From positions 248,001-312,000 of the forward strand of contig UBTF01000003.1 in assembly GCA_900468285.1 (NCBI GenBank): DNA of 64,000 bases, read 5' to 3'. Both the position numbers and the translations under genes were made by a program. The DNA comes from Hyphomicrobiales bacterium (GTDB taxonomy: Bacteria > Pseudomonadota > Alphaproteobacteria > Rhizobiales > Rhizobiaceae). Below are positions 8,161-18,386 of the stretch, piece by piece. Positions within the stretch are counted from its first letter, which is position 1. Each line of letters begins with the position of its first letter. The notes beneath the pieces were generated by a model, which was not told the DNA's origin, did no database searches, and worked only from the letters and a program-made list of their open reading frames with translations.

Positions 8161-10395
8161 ATGCATATATCGGTAAGAAAATTTTCGTTTCGAACACAGT
8201 TGACGATGCTGGCTCTGGTGCCGCTGCTCGCGACCATGGTTCTCGGCGGCATTCTCAGCCAAAGCGCCTACACGAATTTTCTGGGACTGGAGAAGGCAGT
8301 CCACCTGGTGCGTCTGGCCCGCGCGGGTGCCGCACTTCAGCGCTCCATGCCAAATGAAGCAAGTGCGCTTCCGGCCGATAGAGCGGCTGCGCGTAAAGAG
8401 ACGGACGATGATTATGCAAGATTGATCGATGCATATGATACCGCATTTTCTGATGGAAATGAGGACTCCGGGCTCGCGGCCTTGAAGGCGAAAATGGTTC
8501 AGAACTTTGCCAATATCTCGGAATATCGCAGGAAGGTGGACAGCGGCGACACAGATACCCTTCTGCCTTTAAAGCATCTCCAACCCATATCGGCTGTCGG
8601 TCTGGACATTACCAGTCGGGCAGGAAGCCTTGTCGGGGACGCGGAATTGTCGCGCGCCATCCGCGGTTATTACTCGTTCCTGCAAGCCAATAATGGTTAC
8701 CTTATCTATGTCACCCTGGGCCGTAAGTATGCGCAGAATGGGTCGCTTCAGTATGATGACCTGAAGCATCTTTTTGCCGCCAAGGGGCTGATCACGAATG
8801 CATTGAAACCGATGCAGGAATTCTTGCCGCAAAAGATTATGGATGAGCAGGAGCGCTTTTGGCAGTCGGCTGATGGCAAATTCATTGGGAACATCGTCGA
8901 CAAGATGACCAACAATGTCAGCAGTGCTCCGAGCACCGCAGACCTCAGCACCTGGAACGCGGCCATGAATCTACGCCGTGACGCCTTTGCGACGATGTCG
9001 AAGGCGATTGTCGACGACATAGGTGATCTGGCTCAGACGAAAATCGATGTGGCGAGCCGCCATCTCACCTTCATGCTTGCCAGCCTCGGACTTTTGATTG
9101 TGCTGACGGTCGCCTTGTCTCTTTCAGTGTTCAAGGCACTTTCTTCGGCCATTCGCGGTATCTCTGGCCGTATGGGCGCACTTGCGGATGGCGATCAGGA
9201 GAGCGCTATTCCGAGCCTTGGGCGGAAGGATGAAATCGGTGAAATGGCTCATGCGGTCGAAATTTTCCGACAGGCAGCCATTCGCAACGCGGAACTGGAG
9301 GCAGATGCCACGTCCAGCCGCTTGCGCGCAGAGGCCGAGCGCGCAGAAATGCAAGCTTTGGCGGAGGCAGAGGCGGAAAGTCGTCTCGAACAGGCAACGC
9401 GCACATTTGCTGCCAGCCTGAAGCGACTCGCGCAAGGCGACATGCAGTGTGAAATCGATACACCCATGGCACCACAGTTCGAAGGCTTGCGCGCGGACTT
9501 CAACACATCGCTGCGTCAACTGAGGGATGCGCTGCTTTCCGTCGGAAACTCTGTCGAAACCGTCACAGGCGGCGCCAGGGAAATATCGGACGCATCGGAC
9601 GATCTCGCCAAGAGAACCGAACAGCAGGCGGCATCCCTGGAGGAAACCGCTGCAGCACTCGAACAGATCACCTCTAACGTGGTCTCAACGTCCAAGCGCA
9701 CATCCGAAGCCCGCGATATCGTCCGTGATGCCCGCAGCCATGCGGGACAATCCGGCGCAGTTGTTCGCAATGCGGTTGCAGCCATGGAGCGGATCGAGGA
9801 AGCATCGCGCCAGATCAACCAGATCATTTCTGTCATCGATGAAATCGCGTTTCAGACCAACCTGCTGGCACTGAATGCCGGTGTCGAGGCGGCGCGTGCC
9901 GGGGAGGCCGGAAAGGGCTTTGCCGTGGTTGCCCAGGAAGTGCGTGAGCTTGCTCAACGCTCGGCCAGAGCGGCCAAGGAGATCAAGGGCCTGATTAACA
10001 ACTCCACGCTGGCCGTTGCCGAAGGTGTCAAGCTCGTCAGCGACACGGGCGAGGGGCTCAACACAATCGAAGAGCTTGTTCAGGTCATCAATACGCATAT
10101 GGACGCAATTGCCACGGCGGCAGAAGAGCAGTCGTCGGGCCTTGCGCAGGTCAATACCGCAGTCAACCACATGGATCAGGCCACGCAGAAAAATGCGGCC
10201 ATGGTCGAGGAAATGAATGCGGCAGGAGCAGGGCTCGCACTGGAAAGTCGCAAGTTGAGCAACCTCCTCTCGCAGTTCCAGCTTGGCGCCAGCAGTCATC
10301 AATTGCGGATGGCTGCCAGCCAGATGAAGACCGGAATGGGGTCCTCGGAGGGTGGCTATTCGTCATCGACTGGTTATCGCGAGAAGGCGGCCTAG
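8161..10395 (+). CDS. methyl-accepting chemotaxis protein, large periplasmic domain
   Basis: Chemoreceptor of 744 residues. TM1 is at about 16-34; a large, mostly helical periplasmic sensor (about 35-298) resembles nitrate/nitrite-sensing (NIT-type) domains in size and helix pattern, though that call is tentative. TM2 is at about 301-324 ([18 protein letters not shown]). A HAMP domain, a Glu/Ala-rich coiled coil, a second HAMP-like segment ([14 protein letters not shown]) and the signalling domain follow, with the tip [20 protein letters not shown] at about 558-577. Unlike the receptor at 3764-5686 it ends in YREKAA without a WEEF-type tail, so it probably depends on other receptors for adaptation enzymes. 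The signalling halves of the two proteins are nearly identical, suggesting duplication or exchange. Confidence 0.95.
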   Translation: MHISVRKFSFRTQLTMLALVPLLATMVLGGILSQSAYTNFLGLEKAVHLVRLARAGAALQRSMPNEASALPADRAAARKETDDDYARLIDAYDTAFSDGNEDSGLAALKAKMVQNFANISEYRRKVDSGDTDTLLPLKHLQPISAVGLDITSRAGSLVGDAELSRAIRGYYSFLQANNGYLIYVTLGRKYAQNGSLQYDDLKHLFAAKGLITNALKPMQEFLPQKIMDEQERFWQSADGKFIGNIVDKMTNNVSSAPSTADLSTWNAAMNLRRDAFATMSKAIVDDIGDLAQTKIDVASRHLTFMLASLGLLIVLTVALSLSVFKALSSAIRGISGRMGALADGDQESAIPSLGRKDEIGEMAHAVEIFRQAAIRNAELEADATSSRLRAEAERAEMQALAEAEAESRLEQATRTFAASLKRLAQGDMQCEIDTPMAPQFEGLRADFNTSLRQLRDALLSVGNSVETVTGGAREISDASDDLAKRTEQQAASLEETAAALEQITSNVVSTSKRTSEARDIVRDARSHAGQSGAVVRNAVAAMERIEEASRQINQIISVIDEIAFQTNLLALNAGVEAARAGEAGKGFAVVAQEVRELAQRSARAAKEIKGLINNSTLAVAEGVKLVSDTGEGLNTIEELVQVINTHMDAIATAAEEQSSGLAQVNTAVNHMDQATQKNAAMVEEMNAAGAGLALESRKLSNLLSQFQLGASSHQLRMAASQMKTGMGSSEGGYSSSTGYREKAA

Positions 10396-10479
10396 GTCAG
10401 GCCGCTCATCGTTGCACGAGGGTTTAGAAAGGGGCGCGGAAGCACCCCTCTCCAGATCCGAAAGTTCAGAAATTGACAG

Positions 10480-10515
10480 AGACTGCCCCGGCTTTCGCAA
10501 GGGCAGTCTTTTATT
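10480..10515 (+). terminator. intrinsic terminator after chemoreceptor
   Basis: Stem AGACTGCCC (10480-10488) pairs perfectly with GGGCAGTCT (10501-10509) and is followed by TTTATTT on the + strand. It lies 85 bases beyond the chemoreceptor stop and just before the end of the convergent beta-glucosidase gene. Confidence 0.85.
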
Positions 10516-10517
10516 TC

Positions 10518-12989
10518 TTAAACAGAAACGCTGTCCACCGGACCCAGCCATTCATGCGGATTGGTTATCCTCACGGTTTCGCGGACATCGCCAGCATTTG
10601 CCGCGAGTATCAGATCATATTGCCCCTTCTCCGACCGGAAAGCAGCGGCCTCGACGTCGTAATAGCTGAGCTCGCGCAATTTGATTTTCAGGATAACGGT
10701 CCGGGTCTCGCCGGGCGAAAGTTCCAGCTTGGCAAAGGCGCGCAGCTCTTTTTCTGGCCGAGATACCACTGAGTTTTGTGGGCGCACGTAGAGCTGGACG
10801 ACTTCCGAGCCCTTGCGGTCGCCGACATTCGTCACATCCACCATAACGTTCAAGCCGCCTTCCCCCATGATTTCTGCCGAGGCTCTGGCGTTCGCCCACT
10901 CAAAGCGCGTATATCCCAGACCGAAACCGAATGGGAAAAGCGGCTCGATATTGCTGGTGTCGTGGTGCCTATATCCGACGAAGACCCCTTCGTCATAGCG
11001 AACATGGCCTTCTTTTCCGGGGTAGACGAGTGGATTTTCTGTAATCGCCGAGTTGTCCGAGAGAGACTTCGGAAATGTTTGCGGCAAGCGCCCGCCGGGT
11101 TCCTGATCCCCGAAAAGGACATCGGCGACGGCGTTGCCCAACTCTTGGCCAGGATACCACATCTGCAGCACCGCCTGCACCTTTCCAAGCCACGGCATTT
11201 CCACGGGACCGCCCGTTTGCAGGATGACGATCGTGCGTTGGTTGACGGCAGCAACCCTTTCGATCAGTTCCTCCTGTCGACCCGGCAAGCGCATGTCCGG
11301 AAGGTCGAGCCCCTCCGTGTCCCACTGGCCATTGCGACCGACGAAGAGCAGGGCAACATCGCAACCTGCCGCCTTTGCGACGGCCTCGTCCATGGCGTCA
11401 TCGCCAAGCGGTTTCTCGACGCCGAAACGGATTGCGGTTAGATGGATGCCGTCATCGGTCGGTGCCGGCGAGCAATATTCGATTGTCACCTTATACCGGC
11501 GGCCAGCCTCCAGCGTCAGCGTCTGGCGCTGCTCATTGTTGGCGGTGCCGAAATAATTGTCGCCGGGGCTCCAGCCGTCATATCCGTTGACGACCAATGC
11601 GTCATCGACATGCAGCTTTGCGAGCCCGGCATTGGTCATGCCGAAGACATGCTCGCCCTCTTGTGCAGCTACATAATGCGCGGTGATCCGTGCGGAAAAA
11701 TCGGCCGGATCAAGCTCTGGCGATGGCAGGTCAAACCAGAAGAATTCGCCCTTGGAGGCCGTCTCACGGCACACCGGCGCACCGTCAAGCGTCCTGCCCT
11801 TGAAATACTCGACCTCCATTTCCCCTTCGAACACGTCGATAAGGCGGTTGTTGCTGCAGCCGGCGGCGTAGTGAACATTGTTTGCGTTGGAAAGCGCCGA
11901 GCCTATTCCTTCCAGCGGGCTGACCGTGTAATGCGCGGCAATCTGAGCGCTTCCGCCACCCATGACACGGGCTTCCCGCGCATTGGGGCCGATAACGGCA
12001 ATACTGTCGAGCGTGGTCTTCGAAAGAGGCAAGGCGCCGTCATTTTTCAGCAGCACGCAGCCATCCGCACCAATCTTGCGAATAAGGGCGCGATCCTGCG
12101 GCAGGTCAAGGGAGTGCTCGGTGAGATCGGGTGTTGTTTCAAAAGCCCCGACCTTCTCAAGAAGGCTGAGACTACGGCGAGCAGCCTCCCGCACGGTTGC
12201 TGCGTCGACATCACCTTTGCGGACGGCTTCGACAAGCTTTTCGCCGCGGTCGCGGCTTGGGCCCGGCATTTCCAGGTCCAGCCCGGCATTGACGGTGGCG
12301 GCGGTCGAATGTGATCCAAACCAGTCCGACATAACAATGCCGTCAAATCCCCATTCCTTGCGCAGCACCTGCGTCAGCAGCCATTCGTGTTCACTCGTAT
12401 AGGTGCCATTCAGCCGATTATAGGATGACATCACCGCCATCACGCCCGCAGTCTTTACCGCATGTTCGAAGGGCAGGAGATACAGCTCCCGCAGGCTGCG
12501 CTCATCAATATCCGAAGATATCGTCTGCCTCTCGATTTCAGATTCATTCCCGACAAAATGCTTGATAGTCGCAGCGATGCCCTTGCTCTGCACGCCCTTG
12601 ATATAGGCGACCGCAAGTGCTGCGGTCAGCAGCGGATCTTCAGAATAGCATTCGAAGTTGCGCCCGTTCAAACCGGAGCGGTGAATGTTGACTGTGGGCG
12701 CCAGAAGAACGGACGCGCCCTTGCTTTTGGCCTGCCCCGCCAGCGCCACGCCCATCTGTTCCACAAGGGCCGGATCCCATGTCGCGCCCAGCGCAATCGC
12801 TACCGGGAAACAACCTGCCTTCACGCCAGCCACCAGTGAGCCCGCACCACGTGCCCCGTTCGGGCCATCCGTCACCTTGATTTTCGGAACCCCAAGCCGG
12901 TCCACCGGCACCGTCGTCCAGAAGTCAGCTCCTGATAGCAGCGAGACCTGTTCCTCAAGTGTCATCTCTCTCAGAATTTTCTCGATCAT
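10518..12989 (-). CDS. cbg1: GH3 beta-glucosidase with PA14 insert (Cbg1-like)
   Basis: Glycoside hydrolase family 3 enzyme of 823 residues, closely resembling in overall sequence the Agrobacterium Cbg1 beta-glucosidase that hydrolyses coniferin and similar plant phenolic glucosides. The N-terminal TIM barrel holds the ligand motif KHF (143-145) and the nucleophile D222 in GIVMSDWFGS. A five-stranded sandwich domain is interrupted by a PA14 carbohydrate-binding insert at about 400-550 (FSARITAHYVAAQEGEHVFGMTNAGLAKLHVDD). A fibronectin-III-like domain closes the protein. There is no signal peptide, so it is cytoplasmic. A strong ribosome site (GGAGG, 5 bases before the ATG) supports the start. 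Glycoside release could feed virulence signalling or nutrition; that role is inferred from the family. Confidence 0.9.
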   Translation of the reverse strand: MIEKILREMTLEEQVSLLSGADFWTTVPVDRLGVPKIKVTDGPNGARGAGSLVAGVKAGCFPVAIALGATWDPALVEQMGVALAGQAKSKGASVLLAPTVNIHRSGLNGRNFECYSEDPLLTAALAVAYIKGVQSKGIAATIKHFVGNESEIERQTISSDIDERSLRELYLLPFEHAVKTAGVMAVMSSYNRLNGTYTSEHEWLLTQVLRKEWGFDGIVMSDWFGSHSTAATVNAGLDLEMPGPSRDRGEKLVEAVRKGDVDAATVREAARRSLSLLEKVGAFETTPDLTEHSLDLPQDRALIRKIGADGCVLLKNDGALPLSKTTLDSIAVIGPNAREARVMGGGSAQIAAHYTVSPLEGIGSALSNANNVHYAAGCSNNRLIDVFEGEMEVEYFKGRTLDGAPVCRETASKGEFFWFDLPSPELDPADFSARITAHYVAAQEGEHVFGMTNAGLAKLHVDDALVVNGYDGWSPGDNYFGTANNEQRQTLTLEAGRRYKVTIEYCSPAPTDDGIHLTAIRFGVEKPLGDDAMDEAVAKAAGCDVALLFVGRNGQWDTEGLDLPDMRLPGRQEELIERVAAVNQRTIVILQTGGPVEMPWLGKVQAVLQMWYPGQELGNAVADVLFGDQEPGGRLPQTFPKSLSDNSAITENPLVYPGKEGHVRYDEGVFVGYRHHDTSNIEPLFPFGFGLGYTRFEWANARASAEIMGEGGLNVMVDVTNVGDRKGSEVVQLYVRPQNSVVSRPEKELRAFAKLELSPGETRTVILKIKLRELSYYDVEAAAFRSEKGQYDLILAANAGDVRETVRITNPHEWLGPVDSVSV

Positions 12990-13143
12990 CCAAACCTCCG
13001 TTGACGAATTGCACTGGCGTATTGCGCGCGGCAGGGTTGTCCTGCGCCATCCCCGCTAGCGCGTAGCACGTATCAGGATACAGCTCCAGATGATCGAAAT
13101 AGGGCGTAAATCAACGCCCGGATATTCACACGAAATAATTCAC

Positions 13144-13172
13144 TTGATATTTACATTCAGAATGTATGTATA
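13144..13172 (+). promoter_or_regulatory. acrAB promoter with embedded AcrR-like operator
   Basis: A promoter can be read as TTGATA (13144-13149), 17 bases, TGTATA (13167-13172). Inside and overlapping it is an imperfect palindrome: TATTTACATT (13148-13157), CAG, AATGTATGTA (13161-13170), with 8 of 10 arm positions complementary and a perfect core TACATTC-A-GAATGTA (13152-13166). The right arm is identical to the arm of the Escherichia coli AcrR operator as I remember it. A repressor bound here would block RNA polymerase; the TetR gene at the end of the operon is the obvious candidate. Confidence 0.7.
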
Positions 13173-13233
13173 CGAGATTATGCGGCGATGCGTCTTGTCG
13201 TCCGGCAACACCCGTGCATCGAAAAGGTGGAAA

Positions 13234-14388
13234 ATGGTCCAGAAAACTCAGTTCCGGCGTGGGCAGACGGTCGGCCTTGCCCTTATCCTCTCAAGCGTCG
13301 TCCTTCCCGGGAAGGTCATTGCCCAGCAACCTCCAACTCCCAAGGTCACGGTGGAGGAAGCAAAGGTCGAAGACTTCACGCTGACCGCCCGCCTGCCAGG
13401 TCGCATCAAGCCGTCCACGATTTCCGAGGTCCGGCCACAGGTCAACGGCATCATCCGCGAACGTCTTTTCGAGGAAGGCGCGAAGGTCGAGGCCGGACAG
13501 GCTCTCTACAAGATCGAAGACGAGACCTATGTCGCAGCGGTCGAATCGGCCAAGGCGAATGTGGCTCAGGCTCAGGCGAGCTATGACTTTGCTGTTGTCG
13601 ACGCGCGACGCGCGGAAGAAACATTCGCAAACAATGTCGGCTCTGCGTCCAATCGCGACACCAAGATCGCAGACCGGAACAAGGCGCAGGCTGCACTTCA
13701 GGTGGCGCTTGCGCAGTTGAGGACGGCTGAAATCGATCTCGACAGAACGACCATCAAGGCACCTATTTCAGGTGTTATCGGCTTTTCCGATGCGACGGCA
13801 GGTGCGCTCGTGGCCGCGCAGCAGACGACAGCATTGACGACAATCCGCGCGCTCGACACGATCTATGTCGACGTCACGCAATCGGTAAACGATCTTTTGC
13901 GGTGGAATTCCGACAAGCGTGCTGGCGGTGGCCAGGCTATGTCCGTCGCAACCATGATCCTCCCCAACGGCCAGACTTATCCCATCAGGGGTGATCTGAA
14001 AGCTGCCGAGCCTCGTGTCGAGCCGACAACCGGCATGGTGACCCTTCGAATTTCCTTCTCCAATCCGGACCATAAGCTGCTGCCTGGTCTTTATGTCGAA
14101 GTCGAACTGCCACAGGCCGTCACCAAGAATGCGACACTCGTGCCACAAAGCGCGGTGATGCGTGACGCCAAGGGTCAATCTTCCGTTTGGCTCGTGGAAG
14201 ATGGCAAGATCGTACCACGTCCGGTCACAGTCGTTGCTGGCGCTGGCAATCGCTGGGTCACGAGCGATGGTCTCAAGGCAGGCGACAAGATTGTCATGAC
14301 CGGCTTCCAGAAGGCGAAGCCAGGCGCACCTGTCGAAATCGACACGCAGCCGGTGGCACAGCCAGCCGCTCCGGCAGGGAGCAACTAA
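13234..14388 (+). CDS. acrA: RND efflux periplasmic adaptor AcrA
   Basis: Membrane-fusion subunit of a tripartite multidrug pump, 384 residues from the chosen start. ATG 13234 (MVQKTQF) follows AAGGTGG and opens a signal peptide ending near VIAQQ; the frame is open further upstream to 13090, but that part crosses the promoter and lacks a signal. The order is lipoyl half (VRPQVNGIIRERLFEEGAKVEAGQ), alpha-helical hairpin, second lipoyl half (TTIKAPISGVIGF), beta-barrel and membrane-proximal domain. Unlike E. coli AcrA there is no lipobox cysteine, so it is probably not lipidated. acrB follows after 3 bases. Confidence 0.92.
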   Translation: MVQKTQFRRGQTVGLALILSSVVLPGKVIAQQPPTPKVTVEEAKVEDFTLTARLPGRIKPSTISEVRPQVNGIIRERLFEEGAKVEAGQALYKIEDETYVAAVESAKANVAQAQASYDFAVVDARRAEETFANNVGSASNRDTKIADRNKAQAALQVALAQLRTAEIDLDRTTIKAPISGVIGFSDATAGALVAAQQTTALTTIRALDTIYVDVTQSVNDLLRWNSDKRAGGGQAMSVATMILPNGQTYPIRGDLKAAEPRVEPTTGMVTLRISFSNPDHKLLPGLYVEVELPQAVTKNATLVPQSAVMRDAKGQSSVWLVEDGKIVPRPVTVVAGAGNRWVTSDGLKAGDKIVMTGFQKAKPGAPVEIDTQPVAQPAAPAGSN

Positions 14389-14391
14389 TCC

Positions 14392-17300
14392 ATGGCGCGG
14401 TTTTTCATAGACAGGCCCATCTTCGCATGGGTCATAGCGATCATCATCATGGGGCTCGGCGTCCTGTCGATCCTGCGTTTGCCAATCTCGCAGTATCCAT
14501 CGATTGCCGGACCGGCGGTCGTCATTGGCGCAACCTATCCCGGCGCATCGGCTGAAACGGTCGCCGATACGGTCGTCCAGATCATCGAAAAGGAAATGAC
14601 GGGGCTCGATGGCCTGCGCTACATCGAGTCGTCGACGACCTCGACAGGTCGCGCCTCCATCACACTCAATTTCTCGCTCGGTACCGATCCCGATATTGCT
14701 CAGGTTCAGGTTCAGAACAAGCTGAGCCAGGCCGAGGCCAGCCTGCCTGCGGAAGTCACCCGCCAGGGTGTTACGGCCGAAAAATCCACCACGGGCTTCC
14801 TCATGGTTATCGCTCTGATTTCCGATGACGGAGCTCGCACCGCGGTCGACCTTTCGGATTATCTCAACTCCTACATGGTCGAGCCGATCTCCCGCCTGAA
14901 AGGCGTTGGCAAGGTCGAAGTCTTCGGTTCGGAATATGCCATGCGGATTTGGCTGGATCCGCTGAAGCTGAAATATTACGGCCTGTCCCCCAACACCGTC
15001 ATCAATGCCATTAGCGCGCAGAATGCGCAGATTTCTGCGGGCTCGTTTGGCGCGATGCCGGCACCCAAGGGGCAGCTGCTGAATGCGACGGTGACCGCAC
15101 AGTCACTTTTGAAGACACCTGCGGACTTCGAGCGTGTCGTTCTGCGCGCCGATACGGATGGAGGCTTGGTCCTTCTGCGTGACGTCGCCCGCGCTGAACT
15201 GGGTACGGAAAACTACGAAATTGCTGGTTTCTACAATGGCAAGCCCGCATCGGGCATGGCTATTCAGCTCGCATCAGGGGCAAATGCGCTGGAAACGGCA
15301 GAGCTGGCCAAGGCGAAGGTTGCCGAACTCGGCGAATATCTCCCGGCGGGCGTGAGTTACGTCATACCCTATGACACAACGCCTTTCGTATCGCTTTCCA
15401 TCGAGGCGGTGGTTCATACGCTCATCGAGGCGATTGCGCTCGTCGTTCTCGTCATTCTCCTTTTCCTTCATAATTTCCGCGCAACCCTTATCCCGGCGCT
15501 TGCGGTTCCGGTCGTGCTTCTTGGCACCTTCGGCATCATGGCAGCGCTTGGTTTTTCCATCAACACGCTGACGATGCTGGCCATGGTCCTTGCCATCGGT
15601 CTGCTCGTGGATGATGCGATTGTCGTGGTGGAAAACGTCGAGCGTATCATGCGCGACGAGCATCTCGATCCGGTTGAGGCGACAAAGAAGTCCATGGTCG
15701 AAATCCAGGGCGCTCTCATCGGCATCGGTATGGTGGTTTCAGCCGTTTTCGTGCCGATGGCATTCTTCGGCGGTGCCACCGGCGAAATGTACAAGCAGTT
15801 TGCGGTTACCATCGTGTCTGCCATGGCGCTGTCGGTCATGGTCGCATTGATCTTTACACCGGCTCTCTGCGCCACGATCCTCAAGGCGCACGATCCCCAT
15901 GCCAAGGCCGGGTTGGCCGTTCGGTTCAGCAACGCTTTCGAGCGTCGCTTTTCCTGGCTTACGGATCGCTATGGCAAGGTCGTGTCCGGCTCTGCGAAAC
16001 GACCGATCCGCATGTTCCTCGTCTATCTGGTTCTGGTTGGCGTCATGGTGTCGCTCTACCAGAAAACGCCCACATCCTTCCTCCCGGATGAAGACCAGGG
16101 CAGCCTCCTGACGATCATCCAGACCCCGCCCGGAACGACTGCCGAAAGCACGGAAGCCGTGCTGCGCAAGGTCGAAAACTATTACATGAACGCCGAAGGG
16201 AAGAATGTTGCGTCCGTATTCTCGGTGCGTGGCTTCTCCTTCGCCGGGCAGGGCCAGAACATGGGCATGATGTTCGTCAAGCTCAAGGATTGGAAAGAGC
16301 GTGAGGGCAGGGAAAACTCCGCCCAGGCCATCGCGGCCCGCGCCTTCGGCCCTCTGATGGGCGGCATCAAGGAAGCGATCGTCGTTCCCCTCGTGCCACC
16401 CGCCGTCACGGAACTGGGCAACTCCAACGGCTTTACCGCCTATCTTCAGGCGCGCGCTGGCCAAAGCCACGAGCAGCTCCTGGAAGCCCGCAACATGCTG
16501 CTCGGCATGGCTGCCAAGAGCCCCAAGCTCATGGCGGTTCGACCGAACGGTGTGGAAGACGCCTCCCAGTTCGAACTCAACATCGATTGGGGCAAGGCTG
16601 GCGCGGTGGGATTGAGTGCGGCGGATGTCGGCGCGTTCCTGACGACCGTGTGGTCGAGCTCCTACGTCAATGACTTTCTCTATGAAGGTCGTATGAAGCG
16701 CGTCTACGTTCAAGGTGAGCCGGATGCGCGCACCGGGCCTGAAGATCTTGCCCTGTGGCGCGTTCCCAATGGCAACGGCGACTTCGTCGATCTTTCGACC
16801 ATTGCCAGCCAGAACTGGGTTTTCGGACCCCAGCAGGTCAGCCGCTATGACGCCCTGCCAGCCATGGAGCTTGAAGGGTCTCCCGCAGCGGGCTTTTCCT
16901 CGGGTGAAGCGCTGGCGGAAATGGAAGCGCTTGCGGCAAAGCTGCCGCCCGGCTTCAGCCTGCAGTGGACGGGTATGTCCCTTGAGGAAAAGGATGCTGG
17001 CGCGGGGGCTCTGCCGCTTTACGGTTTGGCGCTCGCAACCATGTTCCTTTGCCTGGCTGCCCTCTATGAAAGCTGGACAATTCCGGTCGCCGTCCTGCTC
17101 GCCATGCCGGTTGGTATTCTGGGAGCCCTTCTGGGCGCGTGGATCGGCGGTCAGTCCAATGGCGTCTATTTCCAGGTGGGACTGCTGACGGTCGTCGGCC
17201 TCACCGGCAAGAACGGCATTATGATTGTCGAATTTGCCCGTGAGCGCATGGCCAATCTGGGTGAGGGCGCATTCGACGCGGTCTGCCAGGCAGCGAAGCT

Positions 17301-17532
17301 TCGCTTCAGACCAATCTTGATGACGTCTCTTGCCTTCGGCCTGGGTGTCATTCCGCTGGTCATTTCCACCGGTGCCGGTGCCGGTGCTCGCCATGCCATT
17401 GGCTATGCGACCTTCTTCGGCACGGTAACGGGCACGCTTCTGGCAATTGTCATGGTGCCGGTGTTCTTCGTACTGGTCACGAAACTGTTCCGCTCCCGCA
17501 AGGCGAAACAGGCAGAACCGAAAACAGTGTAA
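14392..17532 (+). CDS. acrB: RND multidrug efflux transporter AcrB
   Basis: Inner-membrane proton/drug antiporter of the HAE1 family, 1046 residues, the usual length. It has 12 predicted membrane helices and two large periplasmic loops. The N-terminus ARFFIDRPIFAWVIAI is typical. The proton-relay pair is visible in TM4 (GLLVDDAIVVVENVERIM) and the relay lysine in TM10 (VGLTGKNGIMIVEFA). It would form a trimer with AcrA and an outer-membrane channel encoded elsewhere. Substrates are not predictable; agrobacterial homologues export flavonoids, dyes and antibiotics. Confidence 0.95.
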   Translation: MARFFIDRPIFAWVIAIIIMGLGVLSILRLPISQYPSIAGPAVVIGATYPGASAETVADTVVQIIEKEMTGLDGLRYIESSTTSTGRASITLNFSLGTDPDIAQVQVQNKLSQAEASLPAEVTRQGVTAEKSTTGFLMVIALISDDGARTAVDLSDYLNSYMVEPISRLKGVGKVEVFGSEYAMRIWLDPLKLKYYGLSPNTVINAISAQNAQISAGSFGAMPAPKGQLLNATVTAQSLLKTPADFERVVLRADTDGGLVLLRDVARAELGTENYEIAGFYNGKPASGMAIQLASGANALETAELAKAKVAELGEYLPAGVSYVIPYDTTPFVSLSIEAVVHTLIEAIALVVLVILLFLHNFRATLIPALAVPVVLLGTFGIMAALGFSINTLTMLAMVLAIGLLVDDAIVVVENVERIMRDEHLDPVEATKKSMVEIQGALIGIGMVVSAVFVPMAFFGGATGEMYKQFAVTIVSAMALSVMVALIFTPALCATILKAHDPHAKAGLAVRFSNAFERRFSWLTDRYGKVVSGSAKRPIRMFLVYLVLVGVMVSLYQKTPTSFLPDEDQGSLLTIIQTPPGTTAESTEAVLRKVENYYMNAEGKNVASVFSVRGFSFAGQGQNMGMMFVKLKDWKEREGRENSAQAIAARAFGPLMGGIKEAIVVPLVPPAVTELGNSNGFTAYLQARAGQSHEQLLEARNMLLGMAAKSPKLMAVRPNGVEDASQFELNIDWGKAGAVGLSAADVGAFLTTVWSSSYVNDFLYEGRMKRVYVQGEPDARTGPEDLALWRVPNGNGDFVDLSTIASQNWVFGPQQVSRYDALPAMELEGSPAAGFSSGEALAEMEALAAKLPPGFSLQWTGMSLEEKDAGAGALPLYGLALATMFLCLAALYESWTIPVAVLLAMPVGILGALLGAWIGGQSNGVYFQVGLLTVVGLTGKNGIMIVEFARERMANLGEGAFDAVCQAAKLRFRPILMTSLAFGLGVIPLVISTGAGAGARHAIGYATFFGTVTGTLLAIVMVPVFFVLVTKLFRSRKAKQAEPKTV

Positions 17533-17542
17533 CGACGGAACC

Positions 17543-17577
17543 GACTGTCCCGACGCACAACGCACGTCGGGACAGTC
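17543..17577 (+). terminator. 13-bp hairpin between acrB and acrR
   Basis: Arms 17543-17555 (GACTGTCCCGACG) and 17565-17577 are perfectly complementary with a 9-base loop. No T-run follows on the + strand. It may partly terminate or stabilise the acrAB message so that the repressor gene downstream is made at a lower level. Confidence 0.55.
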
Positions 17578-17697
17578 ATAAGCCGGGAGGCGGATGGCGG
17601 CTGGGTCTGGATCATTTTTTAGCATGCCGCTGATTTGCTTTGCCCTATCTCACCATATAGAAGCATATTCGAAAATAGGTGATTAGAGAGGCGTAGG

Positions 17698-18315
17698 GTG
17701 AGAAGAACCAAGGATCAGGCTGCGGAAACCGGGCGTCAGATCTTGCAGGCTGCCGAGACCCTCTTCCTCGACAAGGGCTACGACAAGGTCAGCCTTGAGG
17801 AAATCGCCACGCAGTCCGGCGTTACCCGCGGCGCCATTCATTGGCATTTCAAGAACAAGCAGGGTCTTTTACTGGCGTTGAGAAACGGTGCGCAGGAGCC
17901 GTTCCGGCGTTTCGCCGACGAACTTGCCGAGGGCAAGGGCTGTCCTTCCATCGAAACATTGATCGACATTATCCAGGACATGTTCGCGCGGTTCGAAAAG
18001 GACCCGCGCCAACGCGGTCTGCTGCTTGTCATGATGCGGCTCGATATTGTGCTGACGGAAAACGACGAGGAAGGTCAGGATACGTTTCCAGAAGAAATGA
18101 ACGATCTCCTCCTGCGCATTTTCACCGCTGTCGATGCAGGCCCAGGTCTCGCGGCACCATGGACGCCCGAAAAGGCCGCCTCCATGGTTTCCGCTATCAT
18201 CGGTGGGCTCGTGACCGAATGGGCATTGCGGCGTGGCAAGTTTAGACTTTGCGTGGACGGCGCGCTTTTCATCCGCACCCTGCTGTCGGGCATTCAGCGG
18301 CAGCCTTTGCAGTGA
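17698..18315 (+). CDS. acrR: TetR-family repressor AcrR
   Basis: Transcription factor of 205 residues. The N-terminal helix-turn-helix is textbook TetR (ILQAAETLFLDKGYDKVSLEEIA then GVTRGAIHWHFKNKQGLL, residues 14-60). The remainder is an AcrR-type ligand-binding helical bundle. It starts with GTG preceded by GAGAGGCGTAGG. Position after acrAB on the same strand and the palindrome at 13148-13170 suggest feedback control of the pump, as in the acrABR arrangement described for Agrobacterium. Specific inducers cannot be read from sequence. Confidence 0.88.
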   Translation: MRRTKDQAAETGRQILQAAETLFLDKGYDKVSLEEIATQSGVTRGAIHWHFKNKQGLLLALRNGAQEPFRRFADELAEGKGCPSIETLIDIIQDMFARFEKDPRQRGLLLVMMRLDIVLTENDEEGQDTFPEEMNDLLLRIFTAVDAGPGLAAPWTPEKAASMVSAIIGGLVTEWALRRGKFRLCVDGALFIRTLLSGIQRQPLQ

Positions 18316-18386
18316 AACTGACGTCAAAAGAAGAGCAGGTGCATGGCGGTGCTTCCGGGCCAAATTCGAGCTTGTCGAACGGAGCT

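Noticed and set aside
10352-12839. + strand open frames across the beta-glucosidase gene
   Set aside because: Antisense to a full-length GH3 enzyme with all catalytic motifs; no independent evidence for coding.
15739-17625. Long - strand open frame of 628 codons opposite acrB
   Set aside because: His/Arg/Gly-rich composition without domains, antisense to a textbook RND transporter.
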